Assembly: GCF_000243415.2 (NCBI RefSeq)
Contig: NZ_KI912270.1
Span: 2,170,001-2,234,000, forward strand
Origin: Mycolicibacterium tusciae JS617
Lineage (GTDB): Bacteria > Actinomycetota > Actinomycetes > Mycobacteriales > Mycobacteriaceae
DNA: 64,000 nt
Reading direction: 5' to 3'
This document shows positions 34,923 to 43,559 of this stretch, in pieces (within the stretch, counting starts at the first letter, position 1; the number at the start of each line of letters is the position of its first letter). A program made the translations under genes and the position numbers. Below the pieces are notes generated by a model. That model saw only the letters and a program-made list of their open reading frames with translations. It made no database searches and was not told the origin of the DNA.

Positions 34923-36088
34923 ATTCGCTCAGCAGACAGACCGCCATCGCGGGCATCGGCCAGACGGAGTTCTCGAAGGAATCCGGTCGCAGCGAACTCC
35001 AACTCGCCTGTGAAGCAGTCAAAGCCGCGATCGCTGATGCCAGCCTGCAACCCAGTGATGTCGACGGCATGGTCACCTTCACGATGGACTCGAGCGACGA
35101 AATCGACATCGCGCGAAACGTTGGTATCGGTGACCTGACGTTCTTCAGCCGCGTTCACCACGGCGGCGGTGCTGCGGCGGGCACCGTCGTGCAGGCCGCG
35201 ATGGCGGTGGCGACGGGCACGGCGAACGCCGTGGTGTGTTACCGCGCATTCAACGAACGGTCCGGGTTCCGGTTCGGCGGCTCGGGGGCACGGCCGACGG
35301 GTGAGACACCGCTGTTCTTGGCCAATTACGCGCCCTTCGGTCTGTTGACACCCGCCGCGTGGGTGGCCCTGCACGCCCAGCGCTACATGTCCACCTACGG
35401 GGTCACCAACGCCGACTTCGGCCGCATCTCGGTCGTCGACCGCGCCAACGCGGCACGCAACCCGGACGCGTGGTTCTACGAGCGACCGATCACGTTGGAG
35501 GACCATCAGAACTCGCGGTGGGTCATCGAACCCGTTCTTCGGCTTCTCGATTGCTGCCAGGAGAGCGACGGCGGCGTCGCGTTGGTCGTCACCACCGTCG
35601 AGCGCGCCCGCGACCTCGCCAGCACGCCCGCGGTGATCACCGCCGCGGTCCAGGGTGCTGCCGCCGACGGCGAGATGATGACGAGCTACTACCGCGATGA
35701 CATCACCGGCCTTCCCGAGATGGGCGTGGTCGCCCAAAAGCTCTGGCGCGACTCGGGTCTCAAACCCACTGACATTCAGACGGCGTTCCTCTACGACCAC
35801 TTCACGCCGTTCGTGTTTGCTCAACTCGAGGAGCTGGGTTTTTGCGGCCGCGGCGAGGCGAAAGACTTCGCAACGGTCGAGCGGCTCTCGCTCGGCGGTG
35901 AGTTGCCGATCAACACCAACGGCGGGCTGCTCGGTGAGGCATACATCCACGGAATGAACGGAATCACCGAGGGCGTCCGGCAGGTGCGCGGGACCTCCTA
36001 CAACCAAGTCGAAGACGTTCAGAACGTGTTGGTTACTTCGGGAACGGGCGTGCCCACGAGTGCGCTGATCCTTTCGCCGGCCGATTGA
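34919..36088 (+). CDS. Ltp2-like thiolase-fold retro-aldolase
   Basis: This 389-aa protein has the non-decarboxylating thiolase/lipid-transfer fold: RQTAIAGIGQTEFSKESGR, HHGGGAAAGTVVQAAMAV, TAFLYDHFTPFVFAQLE, and LPINTNGGLLGEAYIHGMNGITEGVRQVRG. Ltp2 enzymes use Tyr residues rather than Cys to split a tertiary-alcohol acyl-CoA into a ketone and a short acyl-CoA. They need a DUF35 partner, which this operon provides at 32901. ATG 34919 overlaps the MaoC stop. The gene is followed directly by the TetR gene. Confidence 0.9.
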   Translation: MNSLSRQTAIAGIGQTEFSKESGRSELQLACEAVKAAIADASLQPSDVDGMVTFTMDSSDEIDIARNVGIGDLTFFSRVHHGGGAAAGTVVQAAMAVATGTANAVVCYRAFNERSGFRFGGSGARPTGETPLFLANYAPFGLLTPAAWVALHAQRYMSTYGVTNADFGRISVVDRANAARNPDAWFYERPITLEDHQNSRWVIEPVLRLLDCCQESDGGVALVVTTVERARDLASTPAVITAAVQGAAADGEMMTSYYRDDITGLPEMGVVAQKLWRDSGLKPTDIQTAFLYDHFTPFVFAQLEELGFCGRGEAKDFATVERLSLGGELPINTNGGLLGEAYIHGMNGITEGVRQVRGTSYNQVEDVQNVLVTSGTGVPTSALILSPAD

Positions 36089-36089
36089 T

Positions 36090-36701
36090 GTGATTGCCTT
36101 GAGCACCGAGACGACAGCGACAGACACGCGCGAGCTCATCATCGAGTCTGCCTTCGACTGCTTCCGTCGGCACGGTCTGGACAAGACGACCGTTGTCGAC
36201 ATTGCACGCGCGGCCGACGTTTCGCGAAGCACGGTGTACGAGTACTTCCGTGACAAGGCCGCGATCGTCGAGGCATGCGCTGAGGGTGCTTCGCAGAAGT
36301 TCTACCGCGAAATGGCCAAGGCGATGCGCAAGGGCGAGACGCTGGAGGACCAGCTGACTCTTGCAGGAGTTTTCGTGACGAGCGCACGACGGTTCATCGA
36401 ACCCGAGGTCTACTTCGATGCCGACGAGGTGAGCCTGCTGCTTACCAAGAACGCGGCCGTCCTCCTGCGCGAGTGCACGGAATTCCTTGCGCCGTATCTC
36501 GCCGCCGCGAAGCTCACCGGTGAGGTGCGCAAGGACTTGGACGTTGCGGCCGCAGGCGAGTGGTACGCACGGATGCTCTTCTCGCTGTTCAGCACACCGT
36601 CGTCAATGCTGAACATGGACGACGACGACGTCGTCGCCACGTTCGTGAGTTCACACGCTGTCCGGGGATTCACCGGCGACCGCCCCGGTCGGACCAAGTA
36701 G
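36090..36701 (+). CDS. TetR family regulator of the catabolic locus
   Basis: This 203-aa protein has a helix-turn-helix at about residues 15-62 (HGLDKTTVVDIARAADVSRSTVYEYFRDKAAIVEA). It starts at a GTG just after the aldolase stop, as the last gene of the P450 operon. This position suggests control of its own operon and perhaps of the divergent aldehyde dehydrogenase/CoA-transferase pair, with a CoA-thioester or free substrate as ligand. The palindrome at 29810 is a candidate site. The ligand is unknown. Confidence 0.88.
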   Translation: MIALSTETTATDTRELIIESAFDCFRRHGLDKTTVVDIARAADVSRSTVYEYFRDKAAIVEACAEGASQKFYREMAKAMRKGETLEDQLTLAGVFVTSARRFIEPEVYFDADEVSLLLTKNAAVLLRECTEFLAPYLAAAKLTGEVRKDLDVAAAGEWYARMLFSLFSTPSSMLNMDDDDVVATFVSSHAVRGFTGDRPGRTK

Positions 36702-36718
36702 CGCGAATTCGGCGCCGC

Positions 36719-37390
36719 TCACGGGTCGATTTCGCCCGCTATGCCGCGCTCGATGGCCGCTCGCGTCGCCGAGGGTAGGACGATCAGGCCCTCGAGTTCC
36801 TGGCGGGCCAGCTCGTAGGCGCGTTCACGTTCGTTCGGTGTCGCAGCGTCATTCGACGCGACGCGCAGCAGCCGCTGCGCACGGACGATTCGCTGTTTGT
36901 CGGATTCGGAGTATTCGTCGCGACGCCTGCGTATTGCATCGGTCTCGGCTGCGTTGAACGCGGCGATGTAATCCTCGACCGCTGCCAGATAGTCGCCGGC
37001 TGATTCGCGATCGTCCAGCAGATCCTCAGCTCGTACGGGCCGCAGCAGGTCCGCGCGGATCTTCGCCTTGTGGAAGCGTTCCGTGAGGGGCTCGCGTAGG
37101 TCTGTCATGAGGGGGAATTCCAGCAGTTTCGCCGGATCGAGCTCGTAGTCCAGCCACCGCGAATCCGTTCGTGAATGCTCCTCGATCGCGCGCGTCATGG
37201 TGCGCCACAAAGCGGCAGGATTGCCGGTGGGCCGCATCGACCCGGAGTCGGTATCGGCACGCCCGCCGGGATCTGCCTGCTCGACGCCTCGCCTCTTGGC
37301 AGATGAGAACGCCTTGATCGCGGCAAAGATCGCGCCTGCGACCGGCACTATCACGATCAGCAGCTCGAACAGGCGGATGAATAACCCCAC
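36719..37390 (-). CDS. Membrane-anchored hypothetical protein next to nagA
   Basis: This protein has 223 aa from GTG 37390, chosen because the upstream part of the open frame overlaps nagA and reads as non-protein-like sequence. One hydrophobic helix (about 3-22, LFIRLFELLIVIVPVAGAIFAAIKA) anchors it. The rest is charged and helical (RFHKAKIRADLL, VEDYIAAFNAAETDAIRRRRDEYSESDKQRIVRAQRLL, RAYELARQELEGL), probably coiled-coil in the cytoplasm. It lies 16 bp downstream of nagA. No known domain was recognised. Confidence 0.75.
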   Translation of the reverse strand: MGLFIRLFELLIVIVPVAGAIFAAIKAFSSAKRRGVEQADPGGRADTDSGSMRPTGNPAALWRTMTRAIEEHSRTDSRWLDYELDPAKLLEFPLMTDLREPLTERFHKAKIRADLLRPVRAEDLLDDRESAGDYLAAVEDYIAAFNAAETDAIRRRRDEYSESDKQRIVRAQRLLRVASNDAATPNERERAYELARQELEGLIVLPSATRAAIERGIAGEIDP

Positions 37391-37406
37391 ACCGCCAGGA
37401 TGCCAG

Positions 37407-38546
37407 TTAAGGGGCGACCACCCAGGACCCCTGGCGCAATACGCCGGTGACGGCGAGGCCGGGGTCGAGGACCACCAAATCGGCGGGGCCCCCTGCATCC
37501 AGCCCCGTGGCAGGAAGACCAAGCGCCCGGGCCGGGTTGATCGATGCCTGCCGCACCGCGGCGACCAGCGCCTCGTCGCGACCGAGCCCACTGTGCGTCA
37601 CGGCGAATCTGAACTGGTGGTCCATGGTCGCGGTGCTGCCCGCGATGGTCTGCGTTCCGGCCACGCGCGCCACCCGGTCCACGACGTCCACCGCCAGCGG
37701 GCCGAGCTGATATGTGCCGTCACTCATTCCGGCTGCGGAAATCGCATCGGTGATCAAGGACACCCGGTCCGGTCCCGCGCTGCGCGAAACATGGCGGTAG
37801 AGCGCCGGATCGACATGTACGCCGTCGGTGATCAGTTCGACCGTGACGCGGGGATCTTCCAGAAGCGCGATCACCGGGCCGGGCTCGCGGGTGCCGATCG
37901 GGCGCATCGCATTGAACAGGTGCGTACCGACCGTCGCGCCCGCCGCGATCGCGGCACGCGTCTGCTCGTAGGACGCTTCGGTATGCCCCACAGCAGCCAC
38001 CACATCCGCGTCGACGATCCGCTTGATCGCCGCAATTGCGCCTTGGCGTTCCGGCGCGATGGTGATCATCCGCACGGTCCCCGCACCGGCCTCCAGCACC
38101 CGGTCGATCTCGGCGGCGTCGGGGTCCCGCATCAGGGCGGGCTGATGCGCGCCACACCGCACCGTGGACAGCCACGGACCTTCAAGGTGAATCCCCTCGA
38201 TCAGGCCCGCACGGACATCACCGGCCAATCCGGTTATCTGATAGAACAATTCGTCAGGTGCCGCGGTGACCAGCGACGCGACCAGCGTGGTGGTGCCGTG
38301 CCTGCGATGAAAGTCGACGGCCGTGACCGTATCGGCGCGCACGGCGGCGGAGAAGTTCGTCCCTCCCCCGCCATGGACGTGAGTGTCGACGAAGCCCGGC
38401 ACCACCGTCACCGCACCGAGGTCTTGGTCAGCCGGTCGAGGCGGTGGGCCGGCACCGACCGCAACGACGAGGTCGTTCGCTACCTCAATCCATCCGGGCC
38501 GCAACAGCTCTCGGCCGGTCAGCAGAGTCTCGGCGGTGAGCAGCAC
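37407..38546 (-). CDS. nagA: N-acetylglucosamine-6-phosphate deacetylase
   Basis: This 379-aa amidohydrolase removes acetate from GlcNAc-6-phosphate. Metal and substrate motifs are GFVDTHVHGGGGTNF, GIHLEGPWLS, AVGHTEASYEQT, GTHLFNAMRPIGTREPG, ELITDGVHVDP, and the catalytic Asp in SLITDAISAAGM; GSTATMDHQF follows. The GTG start follows the nagB stop at once, so the two enzymes are coupled. The product goes to NagB. Confidence 0.95.
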   Translation of the reverse strand: MLLTAETLLTGRELLRPGWIEVANDLVVAVGAGPPPRPADQDLGAVTVVPGFVDTHVHGGGGTNFSAAVRADTVTAVDFHRRHGTTTLVASLVTAAPDELFYQITGLAGDVRAGLIEGIHLEGPWLSTVRCGAHQPALMRDPDAAEIDRVLEAGAGTVRMITIAPERQGAIAAIKRIVDADVVAAVGHTEASYEQTRAAIAAGATVGTHLFNAMRPIGTREPGPVIALLEDPRVTVELITDGVHVDPALYRHVSRSAGPDRVSLITDAISAAGMSDGTYQLGPLAVDVVDRVARVAGTQTIAGSTATMDHQFRFAVTHSGLGRDEALVAAVRQASINPARALGLPATGLDAGGPADLVVLDPGLAVTGVLRQGSWVVAP

Positions 38547-39332
38547 CTAGATGCCCTGCCATTGCGGCTTCGAGCGGTAGGTCTCGCGGTAGTAGTCCAC
38601 GAGTTGAAGGCGTCGCGACGCCGCCTCGTCGAGCAGCACCGTGACGTGCGGATGAAGCTGCAGAATCGTCGCGGGCCACAGCGCGCTGACCGGGCCCTCG
38701 ACCAGTTGGTGCACGGCTTCGGCCTTCTGCCGCCCGGTCGCCACCAGGATCAGGTGCCGAGCCTCCAATATGGTCGCCAGCCCCTGCGTCACGCAGTGCG
38801 TCGGCACCGCGTCGACATCACCGCCGAAGAAGCGGGCATTGTCCATCCGGGTCTGGGAGGTCAGCGTCTTGATCCTGGTTCGTGAGCCCAACGAGGAACC
38901 GGGTTCGTTGAACGCGATGTGCCCGTCGGTGCCGATACCGAGAATCTGCAGATCGACACCGCCTGCGTCACGGATCGCGGCCTCGTACTCTGCGCACGCG
39001 GCCGGGATGTCGACGGCGAGCCCGTCGGGCCCCTGAACGGCCCCGGGTGCGAAGTCGACCCTGGCGACAAACACCTTGTCGATGACGTTGCGGTACCGCT
39101 GCGGATGGTCGGCGGGCAGGCCGACGTACTCGTCGAGCGTGAAACCGCGTGCCTGACGGAATGACACCTGGCCACGCTCGGAGCGGTGCGCCAGTTCGTC
39201 GTAGATCGCCAGCGGCGACGATCCGGTGGCCAGTCCCAGCACCGCGGTTGGTTTGCGGACAAGCAGGGCGGCTACCGCGTCGGCGCCGACGATGCCAATC
39301 TCGTTGGCATCCGGCAGGATGATGACTTCCAT
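38547..39332 (-). CDS. nagB: Glucosamine-6-phosphate deaminase
   Basis: This 261-aa enzyme converts glucosamine 6-phosphate to fructose 6-phosphate plus ammonia. Active-site residues match E. coli NagB with a constant offset of five: Asp67 (FTLDEYVGL), Asp136, His138 and Glu143 (GIGTDGHIAFNEPGSS). The phosphate loop GLATGSSPLAIYDEL is present. It lies between the EIIA gene (stop adjacent to its ATG) and nagA, forming the order EIIA-nagB-nagA. Confidence 0.96.
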   Translation of the reverse strand: MEVIILPDANEIGIVGADAVAALLVRKPTAVLGLATGSSPLAIYDELAHRSERGQVSFRQARGFTLDEYVGLPADHPQRYRNVIDKVFVARVDFAPGAVQGPDGLAVDIPAACAEYEAAIRDAGGVDLQILGIGTDGHIAFNEPGSSLGSRTRIKTLTSQTRMDNARFFGGDVDAVPTHCVTQGLATILEARHLILVATGRQKAEAVHQLVEGPVSALWPATILQLHPHVTVLLDEAASRRLQLVDYYRETYRSKPQWQGI

Positions 39333-39803
39333 CTATTTGTTCGCAATGAAAAGGTCTGTCCCGGAGAGAATCTGCGCACCCTCCAGGACCGCCTCGGACG
39401 GGACGATGTTTGCCACTTCGCGTTCGTCCATCACGACGACTACAACGATGGGGTTGAGGTCCTTGGCGACGACCGACGCGACGTCGTAGGTGATGACCAC
39501 CTGGCCGGCGGTGACGTCATCGCCCTGACTCAGATGGGCCGTGAACCCGTCGCCTTTCAACTGGACGGTGTCCAGGCCGAGGTGGACCAGCACGCCGACG
39601 TTCTCCGACGTCATGACGATGTAGGCGTGCGGCATCAGCTTCAGCAGTTTCCCGCTGACCGGGGCGACCGCCTCGATCACCTCGTGCGGAGGGTCGACAG
39701 CGGCGCCGTGGCCCACCATCCCCGCCGAGAACACCGGATCGGGGACGTCTGCCAGCGGAACCGCACGACCGCCGACCGGCGCGACAACCTGAGTCGTACT
39801 CAC
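39333..39803 (-). CDS. crr: PTS glucose-family EIIA component
   Basis: This 156-aa protein starts at GTG 39803, preceded by GGAG 7 nt upstream; the longer frame adds only 11 residues. It is an EIIA-Glc fold with phosphoacceptor His74 in MTSENVGVLVHLGLDTVQL and a supporting His59 in KLMPHAYIVM. It passes phosphate from HPr to the EIIB domain of the divergent permease. It is the first gene of the nag operon, so EIIA is made with the enzymes rather than with the permease. Confidence 0.92.
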   Translation of the reverse strand: MSTTQVVAPVGGRAVPLADVPDPVFSAGMVGHGAAVDPPHEVIEAVAPVSGKLLKLMPHAYIVMTSENVGVLVHLGLDTVQLKGDGFTAHLSQGDDVTAGQVVITYDVASVVAKDLNPIVVVVVMDEREVANIVPSEAVLEGAQILSGTDLFIANK

Positions 39804-39935
39804 GTCGAGACTCCTTCTACTCGTGCGCACCAACAATACGAGCGTGCCGGAAAGAGGGCCTGGACTTCGGCGTTTCCTCTAAGCTTCCGCTGAGCTTTGA
39901 CGGCTCAGTCGGCTATGGCGAGGAGGTCACCGCAT

Positions 39936-41510
39936 ATGAGTGACGCAGCGAAACCTTCAGGTACACAGAAGAAGTCAGGACTGCGCTTCCCTGGATTCGC
40001 GCAGCTGCAGCGGCTGGGCAAGAGCCTGATGTTGCCGATCGCGGTACTGCCCGCAGCCGGCATCCTGTTGCGGCTCGGCCAGCCCGACCTGCTGGGCAGA
40101 ATCGCGACCCCCGTCATCGGCGATTTCTTCAAGGCGATGAGCGCGGCGGGCGATGCGCTGTTCAGCAACCTGCCGCTGTTGTTCGCCGTGGGTGTGGCGA
40201 TCGGTTTCGCCAAGAAAGCCGACGGATCCACCGCACTGTCGGCCGTCGTCGGCTACCTGGTGATGGAGGCGGTCTTCAAGACCATGTCGCCGATCGTCCT
40301 TGCCGGCGAGCTGGACAAGGCGGGCGAGCAGGCCCAGATCAACTACAGCGTGTTCGCGGGCATCGTGATCGGTCTGGTGACGGCGTGGCTGTTCGACCGT
40401 TATCACACCATCGCGCTGCCGTCGTACCTCGGCTTCTTCGGAGGCAGGCGGTTTGTCCCGATCGTGGTTTCGCTGGCGAGCTTGTTCATCGCCTTCGCGA
40501 TGAGCTACTTCTATCCCATCTTCGACGCAGGCCTGACCAGCCTCGGCGAGTTCATCGGCGCAAGCGGAGCGTTCGGCGCTTTTGTTTACGGGGTCGCCAA
40601 CCGCATGCTGATCCCGTTCGGCTTGCACCACATCCCGAACTCCTACATCTGGTTCCTCTACGGCGACTATCAGCCGCCCGGCGGTGAAGCCGTCACCGGC
40701 GAACTGACCCGATTCGCCGCGGGTGATCCGACCGCGGGCATCCTCACCTCGGGTTTCTACCCCATCCTGATGTTCGGGCTGCCCGCCGCGGCGCTGGCGA
40801 TGATCCACGTGGCGAACAAGAAGCAGCGCAAGCTCGCGGTCGGCATTCTGGCCGCCGCGGCGCTGACCGCGTTTCTGACCGGGGTGACCGAGCCGCTCGA
40901 GTTCGCGTTCATGTTCGTCGCGTTCCCGCTCTACATCATTCACGCGGTGCTGACCGGGCTGTCGCTGGCGATCGCCTACCTGCTCGACATTCACCTGGGC
41001 TTCTCGTTCTCGGCCGGGCTCATCGATCTGCTGCTCTACGGCACCGCGCCCGCGGCGAAGAACATTCCGCTGCTGGTCGGCATGGGCGTGGTCTTCTTCG
41101 TCGTCTATTACGTGTTGTTCCGGTTCGCGATCACGAAGTGGAACCTGCGGACGCCAGGACGCGAACCCGAGAGCGAATTCGAGGCCGAGGAGCAGGCCAA
41201 CCTCGGCGAGGGTGCCGATTCGGCGACCGCCGTGTCGGCCAGCGGTGCGACGACGACGCTCACCGCACCTGCCCGCGCGGACAGCAAGGCCGAGCAGGTC
41301 ATCGCCGCGTTCGGTGGACGGGAGAATCTTGTCAACGTCGACGCCTGCATCACCCGTCTGCGGGTGGAGGTGTCCGATAAGGACAAGGTGGATCAGGCCC
41401 GGCTGAAGAGCCTTGGGGCCGCAGGTGTCATCGAGGTCGGCAACAGTGTTCAGGCGGTGTTCGGCACCGACGCCGAGGCGCTGAAGAACGACATCAACGA
41501 CATCCTCTGA
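39936..41510 (+). CDS. nagE: PTS N-acetylglucosamine/glucose-family EIICB permease
   Basis: This protein has 524 aa from ATG 39936, chosen for AGGAGG 9 nt upstream. The EIIC domain (about 15-410) has roughly ten helices, the substrate-loop HHIPNSYIWF and the GVTEPLEFAFMFVAP-type segment (GVTEPLEFAFMFVAFPL). An Ala/Glu-rich linker leads to an EIIB domain with the phosphocysteine in NVDACITRLR (about Cys471). It lacks its own EIIA, which is supplied by the divergent gene. GlcNAc as substrate is inferred from nagA/nagB next door; glucose-type sugars are the alternative. Confidence 0.9.
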   Translation: MSDAAKPSGTQKKSGLRFPGFAQLQRLGKSLMLPIAVLPAAGILLRLGQPDLLGRIATPVIGDFFKAMSAAGDALFSNLPLLFAVGVAIGFAKKADGSTALSAVVGYLVMEAVFKTMSPIVLAGELDKAGEQAQINYSVFAGIVIGLVTAWLFDRYHTIALPSYLGFFGGRRFVPIVVSLASLFIAFAMSYFYPIFDAGLTSLGEFIGASGAFGAFVYGVANRMLIPFGLHHIPNSYIWFLYGDYQPPGGEAVTGELTRFAAGDPTAGILTSGFYPILMFGLPAAALAMIHVANKKQRKLAVGILAAAALTAFLTGVTEPLEFAFMFVAFPLYIIHAVLTGLSLAIAYLLDIHLGFSFSAGLIDLLLYGTAPAAKNIPLLVGMGVVFFVVYYVLFRFAITKWNLRTPGREPESEFEAEEQANLGEGADSATAVSASGATTTLTAPARADSKAEQVIAAFGGRENLVNVDACITRLRVEVSDKDKVDQARLKSLGAAGVIEVGNSVQAVFGTDAEALKNDINDIL

Positions 41511-41512
41511 GG

Positions 41513-41561
41513 GATTTGTGTGCGTTTCCGTGCGGTGAGCGCCCGCGAACGCACACAAATC
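41513..41561. terminator. Bidirectional terminator hairpin
   Basis: A 14-bp perfect inverted repeat GATTTGTGTGCGTT/AACGCACACAAATC with a 21-nt loop, between the stops of the convergent permease and LLM genes. Confidence 0.75.
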
Positions 41562-41562
41562 G

Positions 41563-42501
41563 CTACCGGGTCACGCCGCGGAACGCCTCGACGAGTGGCG
41601 ACAAGATCTCGAGGGCCCGATCACGGTCGGCGGTCAGCGATGCCGGGAACCGGACATCGGTGACACCGGCTGCGACGAGTGCGGGAACCCCGGCCACCGA
41701 CGCCGCATAGTCGATGGAGCCGTCGTCGGCCTTCGCGATGCGTGTGACGCCCTGCACCTGCAGATCTGTGGGGTCGCCGCCGAATTCGCGCACCTTGTCC
41801 TTCATCGCCGTGATCGCGCCGGGCAGGTCCTCATAGGCCGCACCCCAAGGGATCCAGCCGCTTCCGAAGTGGGCGATCCTGCGGGCCACCGCGTTGTTGA
41901 CGGTGCCACTGATCCACACCGGAACACCGCCTGGCTGCACCGGCTTGGGCATCTGGTGGATGCCGTCGAACGTCAGCTCGGCGGATTGATAGGACACCCG
42001 CTGCTGTGTCCATAGCGCCTGACAGACCTCGAGCGTGTGATTGAGCAGTCGCCCGCGGTCCTCGAAGGACAGCCCGACGGCCTCGTACTCCTCACGCTGC
42101 CAACCGACTCCCACCCCCAGATCCACTCGGCCCTCCGACAACACATCCAGCGTCGCGAGCTGCTTGGCCAGGACCGCGGGGCGTCGCAACGCGGCCAGCA
42201 GTATCGCGGTGCCCAGCCTGATGCGCGTGGTCGTCGCCGCGATAGCGGTCAGGACGGTCAGCGGTTCGAGCCAGGCGCCATCGGGTCCCGTGGGCTGCCG
42301 ACCACCTGCCTGGCCACCGATCGACGGATCGGCATACGCGTCGAGGTTCTCGCCGAACACGAGGTGATCGGACACCACGAGCCGATCCACGCCTGCCGCG
42401 TCCATCGAGCGTGCCAAGTCCAACGTCGCACGCCAGTCATGGTGTGGAGCGTCGCTGAATGTCGCCAAGTACAGCGAGAGTTGGGGCTTGCGCGTCGTCA
42501 T
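41563..42501 (-). CDS. LLM class (F420-dependent type) oxidoreductase
   Basis: This 312-aa TIM-barrel protein of the luciferase-like monooxygenase superfamily contains VDRLVVSDHLVFGEN, TTRIRLGTAILLAALRRPAVLAKQLATLDVLSEGRVDLGVGVGW, EEYEAVGLSFEDRGRLL and VPVWISGTVNNAVARRIAHFGSGWIP. In mycobacteria such proteins usually use the deazaflavin F420 for hydride transfer. The substrate is unknown. It is the last gene of a leftward series of SDR and LLM genes, separated by about 95 bp from the previous one. Confidence 0.88.
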   Translation of the reverse strand: MTTRKPQLSLYLATFSDAPHHDWRATLDLARSMDAAGVDRLVVSDHLVFGENLDAYADPSIGGQAGGRQPTGPDGAWLEPLTVLTAIAATTTRIRLGTAILLAALRRPAVLAKQLATLDVLSEGRVDLGVGVGWQREEYEAVGLSFEDRGRLLNHTLEVCQALWTQQRVSYQSAELTFDGIHQMPKPVQPGGVPVWISGTVNNAVARRIAHFGSGWIPWGAAYEDLPGAITAMKDKVREFGGDPTDLQVQGVTRIAKADDGSIDYAASVAGVPALVAAGVTDVRFPASLTADRDRALEILSPLVEAFRGVTR

Positions 42502-42596
42502 CGTCTCTCCTGCTTTCTTCCCCGTCGCTCCGCTCGCCCGGTCGGATTCGACGGTCCAACATTGCCATCTCTGTCAATGGCTCCCGGCACTGATCT

Positions 42597-43559
42597 CTAG
42601 GGAAGTTCGGCGAAGCGCTTCAGGTAGCGCCACGCGAGCTCAGGGGGCATCCCGCCACACAGCGGGGAGAGATTCATGACTTCGCCGTCGGCGACACGTT
42701 TGGCGGCCTCGTCCATCGACAGAATCACATGTGTCCGCGACGAAGCTCGTAATTCGTCGACTGTCTTGGCGGTGGTGATGTTGGCGGACACGGTGTTGTC
42801 GGGATTCCACTCCGAGTAGGCCAAGGCGTCGTGAAGCAGATACTTGCCGATCTCGTCCCATGCCGCATCGACATCCTCTGCCACAAAGCAATTCGTGGCA
42901 GTTTCACGTTCGGGTATCAGAACGAAGCCCGGCTCGTAGCCGTTCTGGCGGCACGCTTCTTCGTAGGCGTCTCGCAAGCCCGGCACGGCGCCGTTGGCCA
43001 ACAGGCCCAGACCGTTTCGGCCCGCACGGCGTGCCGCCGCCAGGCTCGCACCGCCCCACATCATCATGGGGCCGCCGGGATTGCGCGGCTGGGGTGTCAC
43101 CCTCATCCGCCGGCCTTCGTGGATGACTTCCTCGCCGGAGAGCAGGCGGCGCAGTTGGCCGAGCTTCTCATCGGCGAGCCGACCGCGGTCCGACAAGGAG
43201 AGCCCGAAGTGGTCGAATTCCTCTTGGCGGTAACCGATCCCGAACACGTAGCTCGCGCGACCCGCGCTGATGTGGTCCAGCACCGACATGTCCTCGGCCA
43301 GCCGGGCGACGTCGTAGAACGGCAGGATGATCACGAGGTTCAGCATCAGCTGTTCAGTGCGGGCGGCGATCGCCGATCCGAGCAGCAGCGGCGACGGCAG
43401 ATAACCGTCATCGGCGCAATGGTGTTCGCACAGCACGGCTGCGACACACCCCTGCGTCTCCGCCCACGCCGCCATGTCGCTGGCCGCAGCATAGAGTTCG
43501 GTCGGAGACGCTCCGATCGACGGTGCTCTCATGTCGAACCGGAGCGTGAACATCGGCAC
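42597..43559 (-). CDS. LLM class oxidoreductase
   Basis: This 320-aa member of the LLM superfamily has ETQGCVAAVLCEHHCADDGYLPSPLLLGSAIAARTEQL, SVLDHISAGRASYVFGIGYRQEEFDHFGLSLSDRGRLADEKL and GPMMMWGGASLAAARRAGRNGLGL. The GTG start overlaps the upstream SDR stop by one base; ATG 43553 is the alternative. It is similar in layout to the LLM gene at 55814, which also follows an SDR gene, so SDR plus LLM is a repeated pairing in this window. It is probably F420- or FMN-dependent; the substrate is unknown. Confidence 0.87.
   Translation of the reverse strand: MPMFTLRFDMRAPSIGASPTELYAAASDMAAWAETQGCVAAVLCEHHCADDGYLPSPLLLGSAIAARTEQLMLNLVIILPFYDVARLAEDMSVLDHISAGRASYVFGIGYRQEEFDHFGLSLSDRGRLADEKLGQLRRLLSGEEVIHEGRRMRVTPQPRNPGGPMMMWGGASLAAARRAGRNGLGLLANGAVPGLRDAYEEACRQNGYEPGFVLIPERETATNCFVAEDVDAAWDEIGKYLLHDALAYSEWNPDNTVSANITTAKTVDELRASSRTHVILSMDEAAKRVADGEVMNLSPLCGGMPPELAWRYLKRFAELP

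Noticed and set aside
34607-36256. 549-aa minus-strand open frame opposite MaoC and the aldolase
   Set aside because: It crosses several real gene boundaries and has no domain, so it is a shadow.
36719-37591. Start of the nagA-adjacent protein at 37591
   Set aside because: The extra N-terminus overlaps nagA and is Arg/Pro/Trp-rich shadow sequence. GTG 37390 gives a clean membrane anchor.
39804-39935. DasR-type operator between the EIIA and EIICB genes
   Set aside because: No ACTGGTCTAGACCAGT-like palindrome is visible by eye in this spacer.
39975-41558. 527-aa minus-strand open frame opposite the PTS permease
   Set aside because: It reads as charged repetitive sequence typical of an antisense frame in GC-rich DNA; the plus strand encodes a clear EIICB protein.
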